7,080 nt of DNA, from positions 1 to 7,080 of the forward strand of contig DQHV01000316.1 in assembly GCA_003524335.1 (NCBI GenBank), written 5' to 3'. Both the position numbers and the translations under genes were made by a program. The DNA is from Candidatus Aminicenantota bacterium (GTDB taxonomy: Bacteria > Acidobacteriota > Aminicenantia > Aminicenantales > UBA8522). Below, piece by piece: positions 1-5,912 of the stretch. The notes below the pieces were generated by a model, which made no database searches, had not been told where the DNA came from, and worked only from the letters and a program-made list of their open reading frames with translations. How positions within the stretch are numbered: position 1 is the first letter of the stretch; each line of letters begins with the position of its first letter.

Positions 1-1
1 A

Positions 2-1465
2 CTGCTGATCGTCGTGGCCGGCGTCGCCTACAATTTTTTGGGAAAGGAGTTTATCCCTCCCTTGGACGAGGGATCAATCCTGGCCTCGACGGTCATGCTT
101 CCGGAGACGTCCCTGGAGGAGTCCATCCAGATGGGCACTCGGATCGAGAAGATTTTTCTCTCCTTCCCGGAAGTCGTCTCGGTTTCCAGGATGACGGGCA
201 CTGCTGAGGCTTCTGAGCATCTCCATCCCGTCAATCACAGCGAATATAATATTGAACTCCTGCCTAGAGAGAAAAGGAAAAGGGGGTATAAGGAAATGAC
301 CGCCGCCATGCGGGAGGAGCTCGATAAGATCCCGGGCATCGCCTACATCTTCGAACAGCCGATCGCCAATAAGCTGGCCGAGATGCTGACCGGCACCGAG
401 GGACAGCTCGCCGTCAAGCTGTTCGGTCCGGACCTAGACACCCTAAATGAGAAGATCCAGGAGGTCCATAGTGTTCTGGCCGGCGTGAGAGGCGCCGCCG
501 ACCTGCAGATCGAGCAGACGACCGGTGTCCCGCAGCTGATCATCCGGCTTGACCGGGAGAGGCTCAGCCGCTTCGGTATCTCGGTCAACCAAGTGGCCGA
601 GGTCATCGAGACGGCCCTCAACGGGATTGAAGCCACCGACGTCTACGAGCCGGACCGCGTCACCTCTGTCCTCGTCCGCCTTCCCGAGCGCTACCGGAAC
701 GACGAAGAGGCGATTAAAACCCTCCTGGTGGACGCTCCGGGCGGCGAACGCATTCCGCTCTCGGAACTGGCCATGATCACCAAGGGGGAAGGGCCCCAGA
801 CGATCTTCCGAGAAAATATGATGCGTCGGAAGATCATCATGGGCAACGTCGTCAAGCGGGATATTGGGAGCTTCGTGGCTGAGGCACAGCAGAAGATCGA
901 CCGAAACGTGGAACTGCCCCCCGGCTATTTCATCACCTTCGGCGGCCAGTTCGAAAGCCAGCAGCGGGCGCTTGGACATCTAACCAGCCTGATGCTCATC
1001 GTGCTGCTGATCATTTTCGTAATTCTTTTCTCATCCTTCGGCTCCATCCGCCAAGCCCTGCTGATTATCCTCAATATCCCCTCGACGCTCATCGGGGGGA
1101 TCCTGGCGCTGCTGCTCGTAGGAGAGACGATCAACGTCTCCTCGACCATCGGACTCATCGCCCTGTTCGGCATCTGCGTCCAGAACGATGTCATCCTGGT
1201 GGCCAAGATCAATGACCTGAGGCGAAAGGGGATGTCGCTCCGGGAGGCGGTCGTCGAGGGCGCCGTGACCAAGTTCCGGCCGATCTTCATGACCGACATG
1301 GTCATGATCGTCGGGGTGCTTCCGCTGGCGCTCATCGTCACGACGGGCGCCGAGCTCCATCGTCCACTGGCGGTCGTGTATATCGGGGGATTTTTCTTTG
1401 CCATCCTCTTGCGGTTATTCATCGTGCCGATACTCTACGAAACGCTGGCCGCGCTGAGAGAATAG
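2..1465 (+). CDS. CusA/CzcA-family heavy-metal efflux RND transporter, C-terminal half (5' end outside window)
   Basis: This is an inner-membrane proton-driven pump subunit of the heavy-metal RND family, which exports metal cations through a tripartite envelope complex. The frame is already open at base 2, so about 487 C-terminal residues of a roughly 1,000-residue protein are visible. The fragment starts at the end of a membrane helix, just before the motif FLGKEFIPPLDEGS that opens the second periplasmic loop. The porter domain fills roughly residues 15-320. Five hydrophobic segments follow near 328-346, 350-373, 380-402, 425-448 and 455-480, as expected for TM8-12. The stretch GAELHRPLAVVYIGG and the segment with VQNDVILVAKIN match the family; many relatives have VQNG where this has VQND. 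No metal-selectivity call is possible without the N-terminal half. It ends 270 bases before the Fur-family gene, and no terminator was recognised after it. Confidence 0.93.
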   Translation: MLIVVAGVAYNFLGKEFIPPLDEGSILASTVMLPETSLEESIQMGTRIEKIFLSFPEVVSVSRMTGTAEASEHLHPVNHSEYNIELLPREKRKRGYKEMTAAMREELDKIPGIAYIFEQPIANKLAEMLTGTEGQLAVKLFGPDLDTLNEKIQEVHSVLAGVRGAADLQIEQTTGVPQLIIRLDRERLSRFGISVNQVAEVIETALNGIEATDVYEPDRVTSVLVRLPERYRNDEEAIKTLLVDAPGGERIPLSELAMITKGEGPQTIFRENMMRRKIIMGNVVKRDIGSFVAEAQQKIDRNVELPPGYFITFGGQFESQQRALGHLTSLMLIVLLIIFVILFSSFGSIRQALLIILNIPSTLIGGILALLLVGETINVSSTIGLIALFGICVQNDVILVAKINDLRRKGMSLREAVVEGAVTKFRPIFMTDMVMIVGVLPLALIVTTGAELHRPLAVVYIGGFFFAILLRLFIVPILYETLAALRE

Positions 1466-1469
1466 CGAG

Positions 1470-1645
1470 TTGAGTCGGAGGCTCTGCGTCCGCTGCAAAA
1501 AAATCCTGGATATTCCGGAAAAATGGAGGCCCGTCCTGTCATCCGCAGTCAAGTCGATTTTCAGGGGCTCTGTCCTCAGTGTCAGAGCCGGAGATTAAGA
1601 TCGGAAATTGCGAGTCCGGAGGGGGCCTCCGGGCGGCGGAGCTAA
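1470..1645 (+). pseudogene. Possible frameshifted remnant of a small CxxC/CxxC zinc-ribbon protein
   Basis: Two overlapping short frames each carry half of a zinc-ribbon-like pattern. The first runs from TTG at 1470 to a stop at 1596-1598 and reads LCVRCKKILDIPEKW, with a CxxC near its start. The other frame is open through about 1523-1645 and reads VIRSQVDFQGLCPQCQSRRL, with the second CxxC. Joined near 1530-1540, they resemble the small module found in many sensor proteins and stand-alone ORFs, with the pattern (I/L)CxxCKKI...W...YIR...F.(H)GICPxC. The joined version is about four to five residues shorter between the two cysteine pairs than the usual module. It could be a decayed gene, an assembly or sequencing indel, or chance. 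No strong ribosome binding site was seen; GAGAG lies at 1456-1460. Confidence 0.35.
1616..1632. repeat. Perfect 7-bp inverted repeat (hairpin), not a typical terminator
   Basis: CCGGAGG at 1616-1622 pairs perfectly with CCTCCGG at 1626-1632 around a GGG loop. Downstream on the + strand is an A-run, not a T-run. On the - strand the T-run would precede the stem. It therefore lacks the layout of an intrinsic terminator on either strand, but it could act as a structural end to the efflux transcript. Confidence 0.4.
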
Positions 1646-1699
1646 AAAAAAATCAGTCCATGGGCTTGACAAAGCCGACATCTGGCTTTATATTATAAT
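1644..1699 (+). promoter_or_regulatory. Sigma70-type promoter of the Fur-family gene, with upstream A-tract
   Basis: A perfect -35 hexamer TTGACA sits at 1666-1671. At the ideal 17-base spacing is TATATT (1689-1694) as -10. TATAAT at 1694-1699 is a better hexamer but lies too far from the -35. A nine-A tract at 1644-1652, about 14-22 bases upstream of the -35, could serve as an UP element. The predicted start point, near 1700, falls inside the Fur-box-like operator. The sequence is strikingly AT-rich compared with the surrounding genes. Confidence 0.8.
1671..1689. promoter_or_regulatory. Palindrome in the promoter spacer (possible second operator)
   Basis: AAAGCC at 1671-1676 and GGCTTT at 1684-1689 form a perfect 6-bp inverted repeat with a 7-base centre, lying almost exactly between the -35 and -10. 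It could be an operator for another regulator or a small RNA hairpin if transcription starts upstream. A chance origin is not excluded. Confidence 0.35.
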
Positions 1700-1719
1700 T
1701 GAAAATGATTATCAATATC
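1700..1719. promoter_or_regulatory. Fur box overlapping the predicted transcription start
   Basis: The 15-mer TGAAAATGATTATCA at 1700-1714 matches the 7-1-7 consensus TGATAATnATTATCA at all but one defined position. The 19-mer at 1701-1719 agrees with the classical 19-bp Fur box at 16 of 19 positions. The TGA...TCA ends favour Fur-type over PerR-type recognition. The position just downstream of the -10 suits repression, so the adjacent Fur-family gene is probably autoregulated and the genes behind it may be co-repressed under iron-replete conditions. The last part is inference. Confidence 0.85.
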
Positions 1720-1724
1720 TATAA

Positions 1725-1738
1725 GAGGTGAAGAATTG
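1725..1738 (+). promoter_or_regulatory. Ribosome binding site supporting a TTG start for the Fur-family gene
   Basis: GAGGTG at 1725-1730 lies five bases before TTG at 1736-1738. No ATG or GTG precedes the conserved N-terminal helix in this frame after the promoter, so TTG is the best start. Confidence 0.75.
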
Positions 1739-2182
1739 CCGGGAAGATACCAATGGCAGAACCGTTTTCGGGAGAATGTCTGCCGCTGGACGGTGCCCCG
1801 CGAAGTCATCCTGGCTCTTTTGAGCCGCACCACAGAACACCTGACGGCTAAAGACATATATGGGTCTCTTTATTCTATGTATCCCGGCATTGGCTTGACA
1901 ACGATCTACCGGACCCTGGAATTGCTGCATCGACTGGGTCTCGTTCATAAGGTCGCGGCGGGCGACGGCCAGAGCCGCTACGCGCTCAAGAGAGAAGACA
2001 AAGGGGACCATCACCATCATCTCATCTGCACCAAGTGCGGGAAAATCGTCGATTACCGGGACTTTGTCCAGGAAGAACTGGAGCTGGTTAAAAAAACAGA
2101 AGAGGCCTTGGCGAAAAAACACAATTTCGCGATCACGGATCATAATATCGAGTTCTTGGGATTATGTGAAAAATGCCGCTGA
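1736..2182 (+). CDS. fur: Fur-family metal-responsive transcriptional repressor
   Basis: This is a dimeric cytoplasmic DNA-binding repressor of 148 residues, the usual length for the family. The winged-helix domain covers about residues 15-83 and includes LTTIYRTLELLHRLGLV. The dimerisation and metal domain follows. Two CxxC pairs (Cys98/Cys101 and Cys144/Cys147) would form the structural zinc site. His35, the run His92-95, His129 and His136 are candidate regulatory-metal ligands. Asp106 lies five residues after the second Cys, where PerR has its peroxide-tuning Asp104 and Fur usually has Glu. Ala83 falls where an acidic ligand is common. The operator upstream is Fur-like, so Fur is the best call, but a PerR or mixed iron/peroxide sensor is possible. 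It starts at TTG with a good ribosome binding site and overlaps the next small gene by ten bases, which suggests translational coupling. Confidence 0.92.
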   Translation: MPGRYQWQNRFRENVCRWTVPREVILALLSRTTEHLTAKDIYGSLYSMYPGIGLTTIYRTLELLHRLGLVHKVAAGDGQSRYALKREDKGDHHHHLICTKCGKIVDYRDFVQEELELVKKTEEALAKKHNFAITDHNIEFLGLCEKCR

Positions 2183-2322
2183 ACATAATAATCATCTTTC
2201 AGCCGGGCCGTGAAGGGGATGCCGTCTGGCTTGCTGATCAAGCCAAAGATCTCGAACAACAGCTCCTTCAGGTTCAAAAGAGACTGGCTGAACTCGAAAA
2301 AGACAAGGAGACGGAAAAATGA
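2173..2322 (+). CDS. Small coiled-coil protein (49 aa), resembling the C-terminal part of DUF5320 proteins
   Basis: The 49-residue reading frame starts at ATG 2173, inside the end of the Fur-family gene. A stop at 2167-2169 rules out a longer version. It has a short hydrophobic N-terminus (MPLNIIIIFQPG) and then a charged, leucine-spaced helix, LADQAKDLEQQLLQVQKRLA, predicted to form a coiled coil. This helix resembles the tail of DUF5320 proteins, small proteins often encoded beside NifX-type genes in anaerobes. Their usual Gly/Met-rich N-terminal part is absent here. The tight position between the regulator and the NifX-type gene supports a real gene. Its function is unknown; a partner or scaffold role for the downstream protein is only a guess. 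The ribosome binding site is weak, so translation may depend on coupling with the Fur-family gene. Confidence 0.6.
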   Translation: MPLNIIIIFQPGREGDAVWLADQAKDLEQQLLQVQKRLAELEKDKETEK

Positions 2323-2367
2323 GGAATCGCCACCTCCGAATGTGTGAATGCTGAAAAGAGAGGAAAG

Positions 2368-3087
2368 ATGAAGATAGCCATTTCAACCGAGAGCGGGTTT
2401 GTCTCCGCTCATTTTGGGCGCTGTCCAGCTTATACTCTTGTCGAAATCGAGGATGGGAGGATCATTCAGCGTTGGGAAATCCCTAACCCCGGACATCAGC
2501 CCGGTTTTCTCCCCGTCTATCTTTCTCAGATGGGCGTCAATGCAATTATCGCCGGGGGAATGGGCCCCCGTGCCCAGGGACTCTTTGCCGAAAAGAATAT
2601 CCAGACGCTGATCGGCGTTCAGGGGCCGGTCGATGAAGTGATCGAAAAATTCCTCCGGCAAGAACTCGAAGCTGGGCAGGACTTGTGCGATCACGGGCAT
2701 CACCCGGAAGGGACCTGCCGCCATGAAGAGACTCCTGGAAAGATCGAGGCAGGAACTTACATCGAAGGGAAAATCTGGGTGACCGCCAGGGGGCCGGACC
2801 TGGAGGCGGAGGTCGACCCCAATTTCGGCCGGGCCGCTTATTTTCTGATCGTCGACCCGAACACTTTAGAGTTCAAGTCCTTTGTCAACCCCCACTCCCA
2901 GGCCGGCCACGGCGCGGGCATTCAATCCGCCCAGTTTGTCGCCGGCCAAGCGGTGTCGGCCGTCTTGACCGGACAGGTCGGGCCGAAGGCCCAGCAGGTC
3001 CTCAAATCCGCAGGAATCGGAGTCATTCGCGCAGAAAAATGCACTGTTCGCGAAGCCCTTACTTGGCTGAAGAGAAAAGGAGCTTAA
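2368..3087 (+). CDS. Tandem-domain NifX/ORP-type metal-sulfur cofactor-binding protein
   Basis: This 239-residue cytoplasmic protein contains two copies of the dinitrogenase Fe-Mo cofactor biosynthesis (NifX / NifB C-terminal / orange protein) fold. Domain 1 (about 1-104) shows AHFGRCPAY, GHQPGFLPVYL and AGGMGPRAQGLF. Domain 2 (about 135-239) shows PNFGRAAYFLIVD, NPHSQAGHGAGIQSAQF and TGQVGPKAQQVLKSAGI. Between them is a Cys/His-rich linker with Cys107, His109, His111, His112, Cys117 and His119. The domains look like two different subfamilies that normally occur as separate genes. Relatives bind Fe-Mo precursors or, in Desulfovibrio ORP, a Mo-Cu-S cluster; which metal is bound here is unknown. 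ATG 2368 is preferred over GTG 2344 because AGAGGA precedes it at 2359-2364 and MKIAIS is the usual family start. No nitrogenase genes are visible, so a role in nitrogen fixation is not implied. Confidence 0.93.
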   Translation: MKIAISTESGFVSAHFGRCPAYTLVEIEDGRIIQRWEIPNPGHQPGFLPVYLSQMGVNAIIAGGMGPRAQGLFAEKNIQTLIGVQGPVDEVIEKFLRQELEAGQDLCDHGHHPEGTCRHEETPGKIEAGTYIEGKIWVTARGPDLEAEVDPNFGRAAYFLIVDPNTLEFKSFVNPHSQAGHGAGIQSAQFVAGQAVSAVLTGQVGPKAQQVLKSAGIGVIRAEKCTVREALTWLKRKGA

Positions 3088-3091
3088 GATC

Positions 3092-3535
3092 ATGAAAAAA
3101 ATCGGCATCATTATCTGTGGACGCTATCAGACGTGCGGCGGGGGGAAATGCTTCCGGGCCCTCCGTGAGCGCGCGGGGGCGTTCTCCGTTTATCCCAAGG
3201 ATGAGACCGTAGAAGTCGTCGGGTTCTCTTATTGCGGTGGATGCCCGGGCGGGAATATCGAGTACGTCCCGGAAGAGATGAAAAAGAACGGGGCCGAGGT
3301 CGTTCATCTGGCCACCGGATTGGTCGTCGGATATCCCCCCTGCCCGTACATCCGAGAGTTCAAGGAATTCATAGAAAAACGCTACGGGCTTCCCGTGGTG
3401 GTCGGCACTCATCCCATTCCTCTGAAATACCTGGAAATGCATAAAAAGCTGCCTTTTTGGAAAGATATAAATATGGAGGAGCTGGCCGGCGACCTGATGA
3501 AGGAAGACAAGGCGGTTATGGAGTCTTATAACTAA
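3092..3535 (+). CDS. CGGC-domain protein (putative metal/redox-binding)
   Basis: This 147-residue protein belongs to the CGGC family, named for the invariant motif seen here as Cys48-Gly-Gly-Cys51 in YCGGCPGGN. Other family marks are KKIGIIICGRYQTCGGGKC at the N-terminus (Cys9, Cys15, Cys20), YPPCPYI with Cys84, and VVVGTHPI near 103-109. The family is common in anaerobic bacteria and archaea and has been proposed to bind metal through its cysteines; no reaction is established. AAGGAG at 3077-3082 is a good ribosome binding site, nine bases before ATG. The gene begins four bases after the NifX-type gene and ends one base before the FmdB-like gene, so it is almost certainly cotranscribed with both. 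Confidence 0.92.
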   Translation: MKKIGIIICGRYQTCGGGKCFRALRERAGAFSVYPKDETVEVVGFSYCGGCPGGNIEYVPEEMKKNGAEVVHLATGLVVGYPPCPYIREFKEFIEKRYGLPVVVGTHPIPLKYLEMHKKLPFWKDINMEELAGDLMKEDKAVMESYN

Positions 3536-3536
3536 C

Positions 3537-3782
3537 ATGCCTCTATACGAATATAAATGCCGGGACTGCGGCCGGGTGATGGAGGTCCTGGCCCGGTCGA
3601 CACACCCCGACCCGGAATTGGCCTGCGGTCACTGCCGGAGCCGGAATCTGGAAAAGATGATCTCCTCACCCGCGGCCGTAGTCATGGGTTCATCCTCTCC
3701 GAAGGGAAAGACCTGCTGCGGAAAAGACGAGCGCTGTGACGCGCCGCCCTGCTCCTCCGGCGGAACCTGCCGGCGGGATTGA
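3537..3782 (+). CDS. FmdB-family zinc-ribbon protein with cysteine-rich tail
   Basis: This 81-residue protein starts with MPLYEYKCRDCG, the hallmark of the FmdB/CxxC_CXXC_SSSS family. Cys8/Cys11 and Cys30/Cys33 form the expected zinc ribbon, followed by the serine-rich boundary EKMISSP. After the ribbon comes a flexible tail with five more cysteines (60, 61, 67, 72 and 78), including TCCGKDERCDAPPC. Similar Cys-rich tails are seen in some anaerobe homologues. The family was named from a putative regulator of formamidase genes, but the function of most members is unknown. A role as a small metal-binding accessory for this operon is inference. It follows the CGGC gene by one base, with no separate strong ribosome binding site needed if translation is coupled. 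Confidence 0.9.
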   Translation: MPLYEYKCRDCGRVMEVLARSTHPDPELACGHCRSRNLEKMISSPAAVVMGSSSPKGKTCCGKDERCDAPPCSSGGTCRRD

Positions 3783-3789
3783 ACCCGCC
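3772..3789 (+). other. GC-rich hairpin spanning the FmdB-like stop codon
   Basis: GGCGGG at 3772-3777 pairs with CCCGCC at 3784-3789 around the loop ATTGAA, which contains most of the stop codon. Only two T residues follow, so this is at best a weak terminator, attenuator or transcript-stability element between the NifX-CGGC-FmdB block and the lyase gene. Confidence 0.35.
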
Positions 3790-3840
3790 TTGAATGCGAG
3801 GCTGGAGCGCTAGGCAAAAAATACCATTCAGGAGGAAGGC

Positions 3841-5028
3841 GTGACCAACAAGAACGACGATCTCTTCACTGCGGTAATTCATGCCGGCCAGCACCCCGAT
3901 CCCCTTTTCCGCGGCGTTTCTGTTCCCATCTATCAATCGTCCACATTCGCCTTCGAGAGCGCCGAGCAGGGAGCCGCCCTGTTCCAAGGCCGGGAGGAAG
4001 GCTATATCTACACCCGGATCGGCAACCCGACGACAAAAGCGCTGGAGGACTGCGTGGCCATTCTCGAAAAAGGCTATGGCGGGCTGGCCACGGCCTCGGG
4101 AATGGCGGCCATTTCCACGACCTACCTGGCTTTGCTCGATCGCGATTCCCACCTGATAAGCACCGATGCGGTCTACGGTCCCTCCCGGACGGTCGTAGAG
4201 AATGAGCTGTCCAGGTTCGGCGTCCAGGCGGACTTCATCGACACCTCCGACATCGAGAAGATCAAGAAAAGCCTCCGGCCGAATACCCGGGTGCTTTTCG
4301 TGGAGACTCCGGCCAACCCGACCATAGTCCTGACCGATATCCGGGCTTGCGCCGCGTTGGCCAAGGAGAAAGGGATTACCCTTGTCGTCGACAACACCTT
4401 CTCCAGTCCCATCCTCCAAAATCCTTTGGAATTGGGAGCGGATGTCGTCATCCACAGCCTGACCAAGTTTCTCAACGGCCACAGCGACGTCGTCGGCGGG
4501 ATGATCGTGGCCAGAGAAGAGAGCCTCTTCAAGCGCCTGCGCAAGGTCCTGACCCTGATGGGCGGGACCATCGACCCGCACCAGGCCTGGCTGGTTCTCC
4601 GCGGGGTCAAGACGCTGGCGCTGCGGGTGGAAAAAAGCCAGGATAACGCCATGAAGCTGGCCCGGTTTCTGGAGGCCCATCCGGAGGTGAGATGGGTCAA
4701 CTATCCCGGCCTGGAGAGCCATCCCCAGCACGCCCTGGCCAAACTGCAGATGAAGGGCTTTGGCTCGATGCTCTGTTTCGGGCTCAAGGGTGGTTTTGAG
4801 GCCGGACGAAAAATGATCAACGCGGTCAAGCTCTGCACTTTGGCCGTCTCCCTGGGGGGAGTCGAGAGCCTGATCCAGCACCCGGCCAGCATGACTCACG
4901 CCGGAGTGTCCGAGGAAGAAAGGGAGGCCGCCGGGATCAGCGACGACCTGATCCGCCTGTCGGTGGGCTGCGAGGGCTACGGGGACCTGAGGGAGGACCT
5001 CGATCAGGCCTTGAATCAGGCGAAATAG
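3841..5028 (+). CDS. PLP-dependent Cys/Met metabolism lyase (methionine gamma-lyase / cystathionine gamma-lyase family)
   Basis: This 395-residue enzyme has the usual length for the Cys/Met-metabolism PLP family, which eliminates or exchanges sulfur groups of methionine, homocysteine, cystathionine or cysteine. Tyr57 and Arg59 in YIYTRIGNPT bind PLP phosphate, SGMAAI lies at 87-92, Asp184 in VDNTFSSP contacts the ring nitrogen, and Lys209 in SLTKFLNGH is the Schiff-base lysine. SLGGVESLIQHPASMTHAG and IRLSVGCE complete the family signature. The sequence YGP at 112-114 is notable: classical methionine gamma-lyases have a reactive Cys after YG, so the substrate could be homocysteine, cystathionine or cysteine instead. 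GTG 3841 is preceded by AGGAGGA at 3830-3836, a near-perfect ribosome binding site. The gene lies 58 bases after the FmdB-like gene and 35 bases before the ATPases, and could supply reduced sulfur to cluster assembly. Confidence 0.93.
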   Translation: MTNKNDDLFTAVIHAGQHPDPLFRGVSVPIYQSSTFAFESAEQGAALFQGREEGYIYTRIGNPTTKALEDCVAILEKGYGGLATASGMAAISTTYLALLDRDSHLISTDAVYGPSRTVVENELSRFGVQADFIDTSDIEKIKKSLRPNTRVLFVETPANPTIVLTDIRACAALAKEKGITLVVDNTFSSPILQNPLELGADVVIHSLTKFLNGHSDVVGGMIVAREESLFKRLRKVLTLMGGTIDPHQAWLVLRGVKTLALRVEKSQDNAMKLARFLEAHPEVRWVNYPGLESHPQHALAKLQMKGFGSMLCFGLKGGFEAGRKMINAVKLCTLAVSLGGVESLIQHPASMTHAGVSEEEREAAGISDDLIRLSVGCEGYGDLREDLDQALNQAK

Positions 5029-5063
5029 GGGCGAAAGAAATAGGGCGCGGACGGAGTTCATCC

Positions 5064-5912
5064 TTGATCATCTCTGTGGCCAGCGGAAAGGGCGGGACTG
5101 GCAAGACGACCGTGGCCGTTAACCTGACGCTGGCCCTTCAGCCCGACCACCCCGTCCAATTCCTGGACTGCGATGTCGAGGAGCCGAACGCCCATTTTTT
5201 CCTGAAGCCTCGAATCGAGGAGAGCCGGGAAGTCTTCACGCCCATCCCCGAGATCGACGAAAGGCTCTGCAACTATTGCGGCAAATGTGCCGAGGTTTGC
5301 GCTTACAATGCCTTGGCAGTCGTCAAAGGCGCCGTCCTCGTCTTCTCCGAGCTCTGCCACGGCTGCGGCGCCTGCAGCCTTCTCTGCCCGGAAAAGGCGA
5401 TCCGTGAGGTCGGAAAACGAATCGGCGTTATCGAATCCGGCCGGGCCGGCGACATCCGGTTCATCCACGGCCGGCTCGATATCGGCCAGGCCATGTCCCC
5501 TCCGCTCATCCGGGCTCTCAAAAAGAATATGGACCCGAGCCGGACCGTCGTCATCGACGCGCCGCCAGGGACGAGCTGCCCCGTCATCGAGTCCTTGAAG
5601 AGCAGCGAATTCTGTCTCCTCGTCACCGAGCCGACGCCTTTCGGTCGGCACGACCTCGAACTCGCGGCCGGCGCGGCGAAAGAGATGAAGATTCCCTGCG
5701 GCGTCGTGATCAACAGGGCATCCCTGGGATGCGGAGACGGGGAGGTCCGGGATTTCTGTACGCGGGAGGAGATCCCCGTCCTGATGACGATCCCTTTCGA
5801 CCGGAAGATCGCCGAGGCCTATTCGCGGGGGCAGACAATTCTCGAGGCGTTCCCGGTCTATCGATCGGCGTTTCTGGGCTTATTCGAAAACATAAAGAAG
5901 CTCTTGTCATGA
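5064..5912 (+). CDS. MinD/Mrp-superfamily P-loop ATPase with inserted 2x[4Fe-4S] ferredoxin domain (first copy)
   Basis: This 282-residue cytoplasmic ATPase belongs to the MinD superfamily with an inserted ferredoxin domain (COG1149 type). The deviant Walker A motif SGKGGTGKTT (residues 7-16, with the signature Lys9 and Lys14) and DAPPGTSCPV (165-174) form the nucleotide site. The insert between them carries two four-cysteine motifs: Cys69/72/75/79 and Cys98/101/104/108, each fit for a [4Fe-4S] cluster. Cys172 in TSCPV is a conserved family position. Homologues in Desulfovibrio orange-protein gene clusters work with NifX-like ORP proteins; Mrp/Nbp35 relatives bind and transfer Fe-S clusters. 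TTG 5064 is the best start: GGAG at 5053-5056 is seven bases upstream and the Walker motif follows at once. It ends in a four-base ATGA overlap with its paralogue, so the two are translationally coupled and probably form a hetero-oligomer. Confidence 0.92.
   Translation: MIISVASGKGGTGKTTVAVNLTLALQPDHPVQFLDCDVEEPNAHFFLKPRIEESREVFTPIPEIDERLCNYCGKCAEVCAYNALAVVKGAVLVFSELCHGCGACSLLCPEKAIREVGKRIGVIESGRAGDIRFIHGRLDIGQAMSPPLIRALKKNMDPSRTVVIDAPPGTSCPVIESLKSSEFCLLVTEPTPFGRHDLELAAGAAKEMKIPCGVVINRASLGCGDGEVRDFCTREEIPVLMTIPFDRKIAEAYSRGQTILEAFPVYRSAFLGLFENIKKLLS

Noticed and set aside
1616..1652. Hairpin plus A-tract as an intrinsic terminator
   Set aside because: The tract following the stem on the + strand is A, not T, and on the - strand the T-run lies before the stem, so the layout fits neither strand.
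1693..1714. PerR box overlapping the Fur box
   Set aside because: A perfect left half TTATAAT occurs at 1693-1699, but the matching right half is not at the required spacing; the TGA...TCA site fits Fur better.
2344..2367. GTG 2344 as start of the NifX-type gene
   Set aside because: There is no ribosome binding site before it, and ATG 2368 has one and gives the standard MKIAIS N-terminus.
2368..3087. Evidence for nitrogen fixation because of NifX-type domains
   Set aside because: These domains occur widely in organisms without nitrogenase, and no nifHDKEN genes are present in the window.
3682..5061. Long 459-codon frame on the - strand opposite the lyase and FmdB-like genes
   Set aside because: It is antisense to two genes with clear family motifs, its product has no recognisable domain, and GC-rich codon use on the + strand readily produces such open shadow frames.
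5729..5908. Upstream extension of the second ATPase
   Set aside because: The extra 60 residues overlap the coding region of the first ATPase in another frame and do not look like family sequence; ATG 5909 begins directly with the Walker A strand.
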